Positions 1 to 5,880 of a stretch of DNA of 6,838 nucleotides are shown here, one piece after another. The first letter of the stretch is position 1. Each line of letters opens with the position of its first letter. The position numbers were made by a program, and so were the translations under genes. The stretch is taken from assembly GCA_022729775.1 (NCBI GenBank), contig DZBA01000186.1, forward strand, positions 1-6,838. The letters are read 5' to 3'. This DNA comes from Anaerolinea thermophila. Lineage in GTDB: Bacteria > Chloroflexota > Anaerolineae > Anaerolineales > Villigracilaceae. A model generated the notes under the pieces. The model ran no database searches. It was not told where the DNA came from and was given only the letters and a program-made list of their open reading frames with translations.

Positions 1-39
1 GCTGGCTTTTTAGCGGGCGAATGATACCATAAAGCCGGT
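1..39. other. Gene-free left edge with a weak inverted repeat
   Basis: All three plus-strand frames meet a stop within the first 32 bases, and the minus-strand ATG at 29 runs only six codons, so no useful partial gene can be claimed here. Bases 1-9 can pair with 31-39 (GGCTTT with AAAGCC plus GU pairs) around a 21-nt loop. This could be the end of an upstream terminator or another small palindrome. Nothing else is recognisable between here and the palindromic element at 62. Confidence 0.25.
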
Positions 40-61
40 TGAATCGTCAAACTTTTGCAGC

Positions 62-209
62 GCGGGGAGTAGCTAAAAAGATGGGCTAGAAAAAAACTTT
101 TACCACTGAGACTCGGAGACACTGAGATTCTTTGAAGGTTTTCTCCGTGCTTCAGTGTCTCGGTGGTAAAAAAAATATAGGCAAGCCCACACAATTAGGC
201 ACTCCCCGC
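62..209. repeat. 148-bp imperfect palindromic element (MITE/REP-like)
   Basis: Two nested pairs of inverted arms are visible. The outer arms (62-89 and 182-209) match at about 20 of 28 positions without gaps, sharing GCGGGGAGT, CTAA and TGGGCT in the same register. The inner arms (98-127 and 142-171) match at about 24 of 30 positions without gaps, beginning with TTTTACCAC, around a 14-nt loop (128-141). The inner arm carries GAGA at 108, 116 and 124, an exact 8-nt period. No reading frame of note lies inside. I recall similar 'accactgagacacggagacac' palindromes scattered in many bacterial genomes, but cannot search here. A non-autonomous mobile element or dispersed palindrome is the best reading; a large RNA hairpin or terminator of an upstream transcript is the alternative. 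Confidence 0.7.
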
Positions 210-227
210 AGCGCGCCACCGGTGCGT

Positions 228-244
228 CAATTGAAACGCAATTG
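228..244. promoter_or_regulatory. CAATTG direct repeat upstream of the promoter
   Basis: CAATTG occurs at 228-233 and again at 239-244, exactly 11 bp apart, so both copies lie on the same face of the helix. The first copy sits in the loop of a 5-bp inverted repeat (TGCGT 223-227, ACGCA 236-240). The pair ends 16 bp before the -35 box at 260, a place where an activator could sit. The hexamer is itself palindromic and AT-rich, so chance is a serious alternative. Confidence 0.2.
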
Positions 245-259
245 CATATAAATCGCATC

Positions 260-288
260 TTGACAAACTAGAACAAGTGTTCTATATT
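260..288 (+). promoter_or_regulatory. Near-consensus sigma-70 promoter of the membrane-protein gene
   Basis: TTGACA (260-265) is a perfect -35 hexamer. A spacer of exactly 17 nt leads to TATATT (283-288), five of six matches to TATAAT. The start of transcription would fall near 295, giving a leader of about 40 nt before the ATG at 335. The promoter looks intrinsically strong, which fits a gene that must be held down by a repressor; the operator-like palindrome fills its spacer. Confidence 0.75.
269..284. promoter_or_regulatory. lexA box: LexA/SOS-box-like operator inside the promoter
   Basis: TAGAACAAGTGTTCTA is a perfect palindrome apart from its two central bases and contains GAAC-N4-GTTC. 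That core is the LexA (DinR) box of Gram-positive bacteria, and related boxes have been described for other phyla. It fills most of the 17-nt spacer and overlaps the first two bases of the -10 hexamer, the standard position for repression by steric block. The site is seen directly; that LexA binds it is inference. Another dimeric regulator with the same half-site is possible. Confidence 0.6.
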
Positions 289-302
289 AAAAGCAGTTGA
301 CA

Positions 303-339
303 TCCTTTTTCATGGTTCCAAAAGGAGAATTTCCATGAA
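303..339 (+). promoter_or_regulatory. Leader structure that can bury the RBS and start codon
   Basis: Two perfect 7-bp complementarities are present in the expected 40-nt leader. Stem A pairs 303-309 (TCCTTTT) with 320-326 (AAAAGGA), covering the Shine-Dalgarno sequence AAAGGAG (321-327). Stem B pairs 309-315 (TTCATGG) with 333-339 (CCATGAA), covering the ATG at 335. They share only base 309. They could be alternatives, or combine as a strained pseudoknot in which the loop of A pairs downstream. Either form would limit ribosome access. The complementarity is seen; regulatory use is inference. Confidence 0.45.
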
Positions 340-1075
340 CCGCTTATTTAACAATATCCACATCACCGCGTTTCTCAAAGACGCATCACTCAAGCGCGGA
401 GCAATCTTCGGCAGCATTTTAACCCTTGCGCTACTCTCGTTTGAATTATTCAACTTTGGAACGACCTCCTTCGCGCTGCAAGACGTTCTCGGCGATTTGA
501 GTTTTGCCGGCATCCGCTGGTCTACGCTGCTCGCCTTCGCCTTTTGTGGAATTGACTTTGCGGGCATTGCGCGCATCTTCACACCGGAACAAGGCGCGGA
601 TGAGCCTGCCGATGTTTGGTATCTGTTTGGCGCGTGGCTGCTTGCTGCCGGTTTCAACGCATCGTTGACTTGGTGGGGCGTTTCGATTGCGGTCTTGAAT
701 CACAGCGCGGCGGGAAGTTCCCTCGTGGGGCAGCCCGCCATGACAACCATCGTCCCGATTATGGTGGCGGCAATGGTTTGGTTGATTCGCGTATTGATCA
801 TCGGAACATTTTCGATTTCCGGGGAACGCTTGTTTACGCTTGCAGACGCGAGACCATACAATGGGTATTATCGCAATGAAAGTGTCCACCCTGCGCGGGT
901 GAATCAGCCGCTCAACGCAAACCTGCCCGCCGCGCCGTCTTATCCGCGCCCGGCGCCAAAGCCGCAACCGCAGCCAGCCCCATCGCCAGTTTACGCCAGC
1001 CGCCCCGAGCCAACCTACCACCCCGTCGGCATGACCGCAATGAGCCGCGGAAATAATTCTTCCACGCGAAGGTAA
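335..1075 (+). CDS. Four-helix membrane protein with proline-rich C-terminal tail, function unknown
   Basis: The 246-residue product is not one I recognise. Four hydrophobic stretches suggest transmembrane helices at about residues 22-42, 62-82, 94-121 and 137-161. A polar tail follows; residues 194-230 are rich in proline, alanine and glutamine (PRPAPKPQPQPAPSP), typical of a flexible or wall/protein-binding extension. There is no signal-peptide cleavage site and no catalytic motif I can name. The ATG is supported by AAAGGAG (321-327) at 7-nt spacing. The gene is monocistronic: it has its own promoter with a LexA-like operator and its own terminator. If the operator is real, the protein would be made upon DNA damage. 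Possible roles include a membrane-active damage effector or a division checkpoint protein, but no homology supports either. Confidence 0.8.
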   Translation: MNRLFNNIHITAFLKDASLKRGAIFGSILTLALLSFELFNFGTTSFALQDVLGDLSFAGIRWSTLLAFAFCGIDFAGIARIFTPEQGADEPADVWYLFGAWLLAAGFNASLTWWGVSIAVLNHSAAGSSLVGQPAMTTIVPIMVAAMVWLIRVLIIGTFSISGERLFTLADARPYNGYYRNESVHPARVNQPLNANLPAAPSYPRPAPKPQPQPAPSPVYASRPEPTYHPVGMTAMSRGNNSSTRR

Positions 1076-1138
1076 CGAAAAAATAAATTGAACCCCGCCA
1101 CCGTTCAAGATGAAAGTGTCTGGTCTCTAATATTTACG

Positions 1139-1169
1139 GGCTTGAAGTTATAATACTTCAAGCCTTTTT
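1139..1169 (+). terminator. Intrinsic terminator after the membrane-protein gene
   Basis: GGCTTGAAGT (1139-1148) pairs perfectly with ACTTCAAGCC (1155-1164) around a 6-nt loop and is followed by five T residues (1165-1169). It separates the first gene from the diguanylate cyclase operon. The loop reads TATAAT (1149-1154), a perfect -10 hexamer, and only 21 nt remain between the T-run and the next ATG. The next operon's promoter may therefore overlap the terminator, although no good -35 is visible (best three of six). Confidence 0.85.
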
Positions 1170-1190
1170 CATTTTACTGGAGATGAACTT

Positions 1191-3398
1191 ATGCAAAGAA
1201 TGAACGGTCAGCGAAACGGCAGGAATAAGGCGGGCATCTTCGAACTGGAAATATGGTTCCTTGCAGGGTGCGTTCTGGTTGTCACCCTGACGGGGTTCTT
1301 TCGTTATCGCAGCGGACAGGAGGGATTTTTCACATTCATTACCGGCAGCGCGTTGTTTATCATCCTGTTGATTGTCAGCGCGCGGTATCGCAAATATGTG
1401 GTCAGCATACAAAATTTTATCGAGAACATTCCCTTTGATATGTGGATGAGCGATAAAGACGCGCGTTTCATCCTGCAAAGCGACGAGTCCCGCCGCCTGA
1501 TGGGAGATGTGACCGGCAAAACGCCGGATGAATTGGGATTGCCCGCCGAAGCGCTCGTGGAATGGGAAACCAACATGCAGCGCATATTGAGCGGCGAGAC
1601 TGTCTACAAAGAAGGCGCGCGCGTTGTAGATGGAAAAACGCGCGATATTTTCACCATCATGACGCCGGTCAAAAGCGGGGATAAGTTCGTTGGAACAGTC
1701 GGCATCAATCTCAACATCACCGAAAGAAAAAAAATCGAAAGACAGCTGCGGCGCACAGCAGACCAGCTGACGATTTTGAACGATATTGCGCGGGCTATTA
1801 CAACTCTGGTAGACGTGGACAGCGTGCTAGACCTGATCCGCATACAAGCGCAGCGGCTTCTTCCAATAGACGCCTTTCTTGTAATGTTGTACCAGCCCGA
1901 AACGAATATGATTTCATATCCGCTGGTATATGACAACGGCAGGAACTGGAGCGAACCAGACCACGAACTCACGCTCGATATGAGGTCGCATGACATCTTG
2001 AAAAACGGCCAGCCGCTTTTGCTCAACCTGACAGAAGAAGAATTCGAGCAGATCGCCCAAAACAAAAATCGCACGTTGATTGGCGACCGGGCTTCAAGGT
2101 ATCGGTCATTTATCTACGCTCCGCTGGTTGGGCAAAATGGCGTTATTGGCGTTATTTCCGCAATCAGTTACAGTTTCAACACCTACAACCATAAACATCT
2201 CGAATTGTTGGAAAGTTTTGCGCTGCAAGCGACCATTGCGATTGAAAACGCGCGCTTATTTCAAGCACAGCAAAAAGAAATTGCGGAGCGCAAACAAGCG
2301 GAACACGAAACGCTCAAACTCAACGCGGAATTGGAAGAGCGCGTTGCGAGCCGCACGCTACAATTACAGGAAGCCAATTCAAACTTGAGTTTTGAAAAAG
2401 CGCGCCTCGAAAAATATAATCACCAGCGCGAGATCATGGCAGATATGACCGACATGCTGCAAGCCAGCCGCAACACACGGGAAGCGTCCGAAGTTGTTTC
2501 CGCGCGCTTGAAGATGTTACTCCCAGCACACGATGGCGCGCTCTATCTTTTGAACGAACTCGATACGTATGAGCCAACCGCCATTTGGGGAACACAACCC
2601 GCGCTGAACGCAACCTATACCTCAGACAGTTGTTGGGCATTGCGGCGCGGAAAACCCTATCGTTTCGGCGTGGATCAATCCAACCCGCCCTGTTCGCATC
2701 TTGGGAGCAGCGCGCCCCGGCATACCTTGTGCATTCCGCTTTCGGCGCAAGGTGAAAGTTTCGGGAATTTGCTTATCGCCTCGAATGAAGAAAAAAGCGC
2801 GGGCTTGATGAATGCCGAGGAGCAACTCTTCATAGAGACCGCCGCAAGCAGCATTGCGCTCGCGCTGGCAAATTTGCGCCTACGTGAAAAACTGCGCCTG
2901 CAATCCATCCGCGACGCGTTGACCGGGCTTTATAACCGCCGCTACCTCGATGATATCCTGCCGCGCGAAATCAACCGCGCCAATCGAAACGAACACCCGT
3001 TAAGTATCCTGCTGTTCGATATTGACCACTTCAAGGATTTCAACGACACCCATGGACACAATGCCGGGGATTTCGTCCTTCAGAATCTTGCAGAGATGAT
3101 GCTTTCCATCATCCGCGAGAGCGACATCGCTTGTCGTTATGGTGGCGAGGAATTCATGGTCATCCTGCCAAACACATCACTGGAAATTGCGCAAAAACGC
3201 GCCGAAACTTTGCGGCAGGAAATTTCACAGAACACGTTAAAGTTTATGGATAAATTGCTTGGCGCAATCACGGTTTCAATCGGCGTGGCGGCATATCCGC
3301 AGCACGGGGAGCAGGCGGGCGCGCTCATCAAGTCCGCGGACGAGGCTTTGTATCAGGCAAAGCAAAACGGGCGGAATCGCGTGATGGTCAGCGTATGA
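1191..3398 (+). CDS. Membrane-bound sensor diguanylate cyclase (PAS-GAF-GAF-GGDEF)
   Basis: The 735-residue enzyme makes cyclic di-GMP from two GTP at the inner face of the membrane. Two helices (about 20-37 and 46-64) form a membrane anchor with almost no outside loop. A PAS domain follows (about 74-178, with the PAC-like end GINLNITERKKIE), then GAF1 (about 190-357), a charged coiled coil (about 357-415), GAF2 (about 416-560) and a GGDEF domain (570-735). The active-site signature is RYGGEEF (GGEEF 651-655). DALTGLYNRRYLD (575-587) and FDIDHFKDFNDTHGH (609-623) match catalytic GGDEF proteins. RESD (642-645) lies five residues before GGEEF, so the product-inhibition I-site is intact. The enzyme should thus be active and feedback-limited. 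The ligands of PAS and GAF are unknown. The ATG has GGAG (1179-1182) at 8 nt. It is the first gene of a four-gene operon. Confidence 0.95.
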   Translation: MQRMNGQRNGRNKAGIFELEIWFLAGCVLVVTLTGFFRYRSGQEGFFTFITGSALFIILLIVSARYRKYVVSIQNFIENIPFDMWMSDKDARFILQSDESRRLMGDVTGKTPDELGLPAEALVEWETNMQRILSGETVYKEGARVVDGKTRDIFTIMTPVKSGDKFVGTVGINLNITERKKIERQLRRTADQLTILNDIARAITTLVDVDSVLDLIRIQAQRLLPIDAFLVMLYQPETNMISYPLVYDNGRNWSEPDHELTLDMRSHDILKNGQPLLLNLTEEEFEQIAQNKNRTLIGDRASRYRSFIYAPLVGQNGVIGVISAISYSFNTYNHKHLELLESFALQATIAIENARLFQAQQKEIAERKQAEHETLKLNAELEERVASRTLQLQEANSNLSFEKARLEKYNHQREIMADMTDMLQASRNTREASEVVSARLKMLLPAHDGALYLLNELDTYEPTAIWGTQPALNATYTSDSCWALRRGKPYRFGVDQSNPPCSHLGSSAPRHTLCIPLSAQGESFGNLLIASNEEKSAGLMNAEEQLFIETAASSIALALANLRLREKLRLQSIRDALTGLYNRRYLDDILPREINRANRNEHPLSILLFDIDHFKDFNDTHGHNAGDFVLQNLAEMMLSIIRESDIACRYGGEEFMVILPNTSLEIAQKRAETLRQEISQNTLKFMDKLLGAITVSIGVAAYPQHGEQAGALIKSADEALYQAKQNGRNRVMVSV

Positions 3399-3405
3399 GG
3401 AATCC

Positions 3406-3744
3406 GTGAAACCCATCTGGCTCATCTTGATTTACACATTAATTGCGGGCGCAATTTCAGCGGCAACCGCGCCCATTCCCGGCACATCCTTGCTGTTGAC
3501 CGCGCTCGAAATTTATATGCTTGTGCATTTATCCAAAGCGCATGAATACCAACTTGGATTCAAGGATATTGGATACTCCGCCATCGCGCTGTACAGCCTC
3601 TCGACCCTTTTGAAGGATACCGCGCTCGAACTGTTGAGTTTCCTGCCGGTTGTCGGCTGGATTGCCGAAGTGATTGTTGCCATGTTGTTTGTCTTTTTTC
3701 TTGGAAATCTCGCAAACCTATATTTTCGCAAACGAGGAAATTAA
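3406..3744 (+). CDS. Small membrane protein, possibly DUF697-like
   Basis: The 112-residue protein has hydrophobic helices at about 4-20, 27-44, 56-70 (weaker) and 76-104, ending in a basic FRKRGN. The pattern A-PIPGTSLLLTALEIYMLVHLS followed by a second helix pair (LPVVGWIAEVIVAML) resembles the DUF697/YcjF core, which has a PIPG turn before a helix contacting the cytoplasm. This is recognition by eye and is uncertain. In other genomes that core often follows a GTPase domain, which is absent here. It starts at GTG, seven bases after the cyclase stop, with TGAGG (3396-3400) overlapping that stop as ribosome binding site. Translation is probably coupled to the cyclase. A helper for the cyclase's membrane location is a guess only. 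Confidence 0.8.
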   Translation: MKPIWLILIYTLIAGAISAATAPIPGTSLLLTALEIYMLVHLSKAHEYQLGFKDIGYSAIALYSLSTLLKDTALELLSFLPVVGWIAEVIVAMLFVFFLGNLANLYFRKRGN

Positions 3745-3745
3745 T

Positions 3746-4999
3746 ATGACCACAAAACATTCCGACGTTCTCATCGTCGGCGGCGGTTCGATTGGGTTGA
3801 ACGCCGCGTATTATCTCTTGAAATCGGGGCGCAAAGTAAGCATCGTGGATGCGAAAGAGATCGGCAAGGGAAGTTCGTCCGGTAACGCGGGGCATATCGT
3901 CCCAAGCCATATCATCCCGCTGGCGGCGCCGGGCGTTGTCACCTCCGCGTTGAAGTGGATGCTCGACCCGTCGCACAGTCCGTTTGGGATGAAGGTCAGC
4001 CTCGACCCGAAATATATTTTATGGCTGCTGCAATTTGTGACCGCGTGCAGTGAAGCGAATGTCACGCGCGGAATTCCACCATTGAACAGCCTGGGGCAAC
4101 TGAGCGCGCGGAATTTCATCCAAATGATTGCGGAGGAAAAATTCGATTGCCATCATCAGGAAAAGGGCTTGCTCTTTTTATACAAAACAGAAAAGGCAAT
4201 GCAAGACGGCGTTCACGAAGGCGAGTTGATGCAAAAACACGGGATCCCCGTCAGCGTGTATGACCGAAATAAAATCCACGAAGTCGAACCTGCCGCGTTG
4301 GGTGACATTATCGGCGGCGTGCATTTCACCGGCGATTCGCATCTCGACCCGGCTGTGTTTCTCGATTTGTTAAGAGAGAGAGTCCGCGCAATGGGCGCGG
4401 AGATGTTCGAGAATACCGCTGTGACCGGGTTTGAATCTGCTAATGGAAAAATTTTGAAGGTAAAGACCAGCGCGGGAGATTTCAGCGCGGAGCAAATTGT
4501 CCTTGCCGCGGGCGCGTGGACTCCGGCGGTGGCGCGTGATTTGCGTCTCGACATCCCCATCCAACCCGGACGCGGGTACAGCATGACCATGTCCGCGACG
4601 AAACAAATGCCCAGCCACGCGCTGATTCTCGGCGAGCGAAGGGTTGCGGTCTCTCCCATGAATCATTTGCTGCGGTTTACAGGCAGGCTGGAAGTCGGCG
4701 TTGGCAGCACCGTTCCAGACCCGCGCTGGATTCAGCGCATCGAGAATGCCGCGCGGGAATATCTACGGCTCGATGAACAACTGGATGTCAAAGAAACGTG
4801 GGCGGGCTTGCGTCCCACCACGCCGGATGGAATGCCAATTATCGGGCGCGCCGCGAAATATTCCAACCTCATTCTGGCAACGGGACACGCCATGCTCGGT
4901 CTTTCGCTGGGACCCGGCACCGGTCAAGTGGTTGCGGAGTTGGTCAACGGAAAAGAATCCGCGTTTGACTTAAGTCCGCTGCGGCTGGAAAGATTCTAG
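3746..4999 (+). CDS. FAD-dependent amino-acid oxidoreductase, DadA-like (DAO family)
   Basis: The 417-residue flavoprotein probably oxidises a D-amino acid (or another small secondary amine) to the 2-oxo acid, feeding electrons to the respiratory chain. The N-terminal Rossmann motif is GGGSIG (12-17), with D35 at the end of the second strand to hold the FAD ribose. SSSGNAGHI (43-51) and LAAPGVVTSALKWML closely follow E. coli DadA (SAANAGQI, WAAPGVPLKAIKWMF). The C-terminal FAD motif reads WAGLRPTTPDGMPIIGR (352-368), then TGHAMLGLSLGPGTG (379-393). Length is close to DadA (432). The start chosen is the ATG with GAGG (3734-3737) at 8 nt, one base after the upstream stop; an in-frame ATG at 3674 would overlap that gene and adds a poor N-terminus. 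Substrate could also be proline/hydroxyproline or glycine-like, as in related HcnC-type enzymes. Confidence 0.88.
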   Translation: MTTKHSDVLIVGGGSIGLNAAYYLLKSGRKVSIVDAKEIGKGSSSGNAGHIVPSHIIPLAAPGVVTSALKWMLDPSHSPFGMKVSLDPKYILWLLQFVTACSEANVTRGIPPLNSLGQLSARNFIQMIAEEKFDCHHQEKGLLFLYKTEKAMQDGVHEGELMQKHGIPVSVYDRNKIHEVEPAALGDIIGGVHFTGDSHLDPAVFLDLLRERVRAMGAEMFENTAVTGFESANGKILKVKTSAGDFSAEQIVLAAGAWTPAVARDLRLDIPIQPGRGYSMTMSATKQMPSHALILGERRVAVSPMNHLLRFTGRLEVGVGSTVPDPRWIQRIENAAREYLRLDEQLDVKETWAGLRPTTPDGMPIIGRAAKYSNLILATGHAMLGLSLGPGTGQVVAELVNGKESAFDLSPLRLERF

Positions 5000-5010
5000 C
5001 GCAAACAAAA

Positions 5011-5478
5011 ATGTCCGCGCAAATTTACCGCTACCCAATCATGTACAAGGGGATGTATTGGTATGGGCTGGCAATGAACACGCTCATGATCGTGATGTTG
5101 ATACGCGAGCCGTTTGTTAATTACGCGCTGTTTGGAATTCTAGAATATGTGATGACGGTGATGTTTCTCGCGCTTTTGGCGTACAGCGAGCATTTCGTCA
5201 TATCTCGGATGTTGCATCTGGGCGAGACCGTGTCGGTGGATGAGGCGCAAATCCAATATCATCATCGCGGCGGGGAGGTCGTTTCGATACGCTGGGATGA
5301 GATTGCCCATCTCGAATATCAAGAGATTTCCTGCGTGCTGCGCATCATCGCGCCCAATCCAGAGCGGATTATAGAAGTTGATAACCGTATGGGCAAGTTT
5401 GGACAGTTGGTGGTAAGGGTGCAGGATGAAATGAATAAATTCGCATATAAACGCAGGATACGGGTAGTGCAAAAGTAA
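5011..5478 (+). CDS. Small membrane protein with PH-like domain
   Basis: The 155-residue product has two hydrophobic helices (about 17-33 and 37-58) and then a soluble, beta-rich part (about 70-142). The order VSVDEAQIQYHHRGGEVVSIRWDEI-LEYQ, then IIEV and a final helix (FGQLVVRVQDEMNKF), is typical of bacterial PH-like domains attached to a membrane hairpin; this is a fold-level guess. It lies 11 bases after the oxidoreductase stop and is the last gene before the terminator. No Shine-Dalgarno sequence is seen before the ATG (GCAAACAAAA). Translation may depend on coupling, or begin at the inner ATG at 5041 (M11), which also lacks a clear RBS. Function unknown. Confidence 0.75.
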   Translation: MSAQIYRYPIMYKGMYWYGLAMNTLMIVMLIREPFVNYALFGILEYVMTVMFLALLAYSEHFVISRMLHLGETVSVDEAQIQYHHRGGEVVSIRWDEIAHLEYQEISCVLRIIAPNPERIIEVDNRMGKFGQLVVRVQDEMNKFAYKRRIRVVQK

Positions 5479-5529
5479 AATAGACCCTTTGCGCTTTCAT
5501 CCGCTAATTTTCACGAATGTAAAGTTTCT

Positions 5530-5548
5530 TAAGAGAAAACATCTCTTA
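5530..5548. other. Short hairpin before the terminator
   Basis: TAAGAGA (5530-5536) pairs with TCTCTTA (5542-5548) around five bases. It is AT-rich and has no T-run directly after it, so it is unlikely to terminate on its own. It may stabilise the operon's 3' end. The rest of 5479-5567 shows no other structure or gene. Confidence 0.25.
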
Positions 5549-5567
5549 CTTTTGCAAGAGGTTAAAC

Positions 5568-5600
5568 AAAATTCCGAAGTCGGCGAGACTTCGGAATTTT
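5568..5600. terminator. Bidirectional intrinsic terminator between converging operons
   Basis: AAAATTCCGAAGTC (5568-5581) and GACTTCGGAATTTT (5587-5600) are perfect inverse complements, a 14-bp stem with a 5-nt loop. The T-run at one end and the A-run at the other serve both strands. It ends the plus-strand cyclase operon (stop at 5478) and the minus-strand toxin gene (stop at 5605-5607). Confidence 0.9.
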
Positions 5601-5604
5601 GAAT

Positions 5605-5880
5605 CTACTTGCTGTAATGGTATCTTGCCTGGAGAAAATCAATCCGATGATCGCGGACAAGATATACAACGCGATGTTCTTGCGTTAACCGTCTTGACCA
5701 ACACCCCGGCGCAAGATATTTGAGAGGCTCTGGTTTTCCAATTCCATCAAAAGGCTCGCGCATGATGGCTTCTATCAATTCAAAAACGCGTAAAGCAAGT
5801 TTGCGGTCATTTTCGACCCAATAGCGCAGGTCTTCTATAAATTCAGGTTGAAAGACCGCCTCACGCTTTTTCTGTTTCAA
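5605..5880 (-). CDS. yoeB: YoeB-family mRNA-cleaving toxin
   Basis: The 91-residue product is a ribosome-dependent endoribonuclease of the YoeB/Txe (RelE-like) family, held inactive by the YefM partner. Diagnostic stretches are PFDGIGKPEPLKY (43-55), CWSRRLTQEHRVVY (60-73) and the end RYHY (86-89). The E. coli catalytic residues E46, R65 and H83 correspond to E51, R70 and H88, so the toxin looks intact; two residues (SK) extend past the usual RYHY terminus. I chose the TTG at 5880 because GAGG (rc of 5887-5890) lies 6 nt before it and the resulting length fits the family (84 in E. coli). An ATG at 5925 would add 15 atypical residues. It overlaps the antitoxin gene by 20 nt, so the two are translationally coupled. 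Confidence 0.92.
   Translation of the reverse strand: MKQKKREAVFQPEFIEDLRYWVENDRKLALRVFELIEAIMREPFDGIGKPEPLKYLAPGCWSRRLTQEHRVVYLVRDHRIDFLQARYHYSK

Noticed and set aside
62..209. CRISPR or simple tandem repeat
   Set aside because: No repeated unit with unique spacers; the structure is one palindrome with short internal 8-nt periodicity.
297..302. Second TTGACA just before the first gene
   Set aside because: No -10-like hexamer at 16-18 nt; the spacing would put it in the RBS and start codon region. The TTGACA at 260 has a proper partner.
446..1108. Long minus-strand open frame opposite the first membrane-protein gene
   Set aside because: Composition is rich in R, H and W as expected from an antisense shadow, no RBS, and the plus-strand gene has promoter, RBS, helices and terminator.
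3674..3745. Longer start for the FAD oxidoreductase
   Set aside because: It would overlap the small membrane gene by 71 nt, has no RBS and places 24 unusual residues before the Rossmann strand; the ATG at 3746 has a good RBS.
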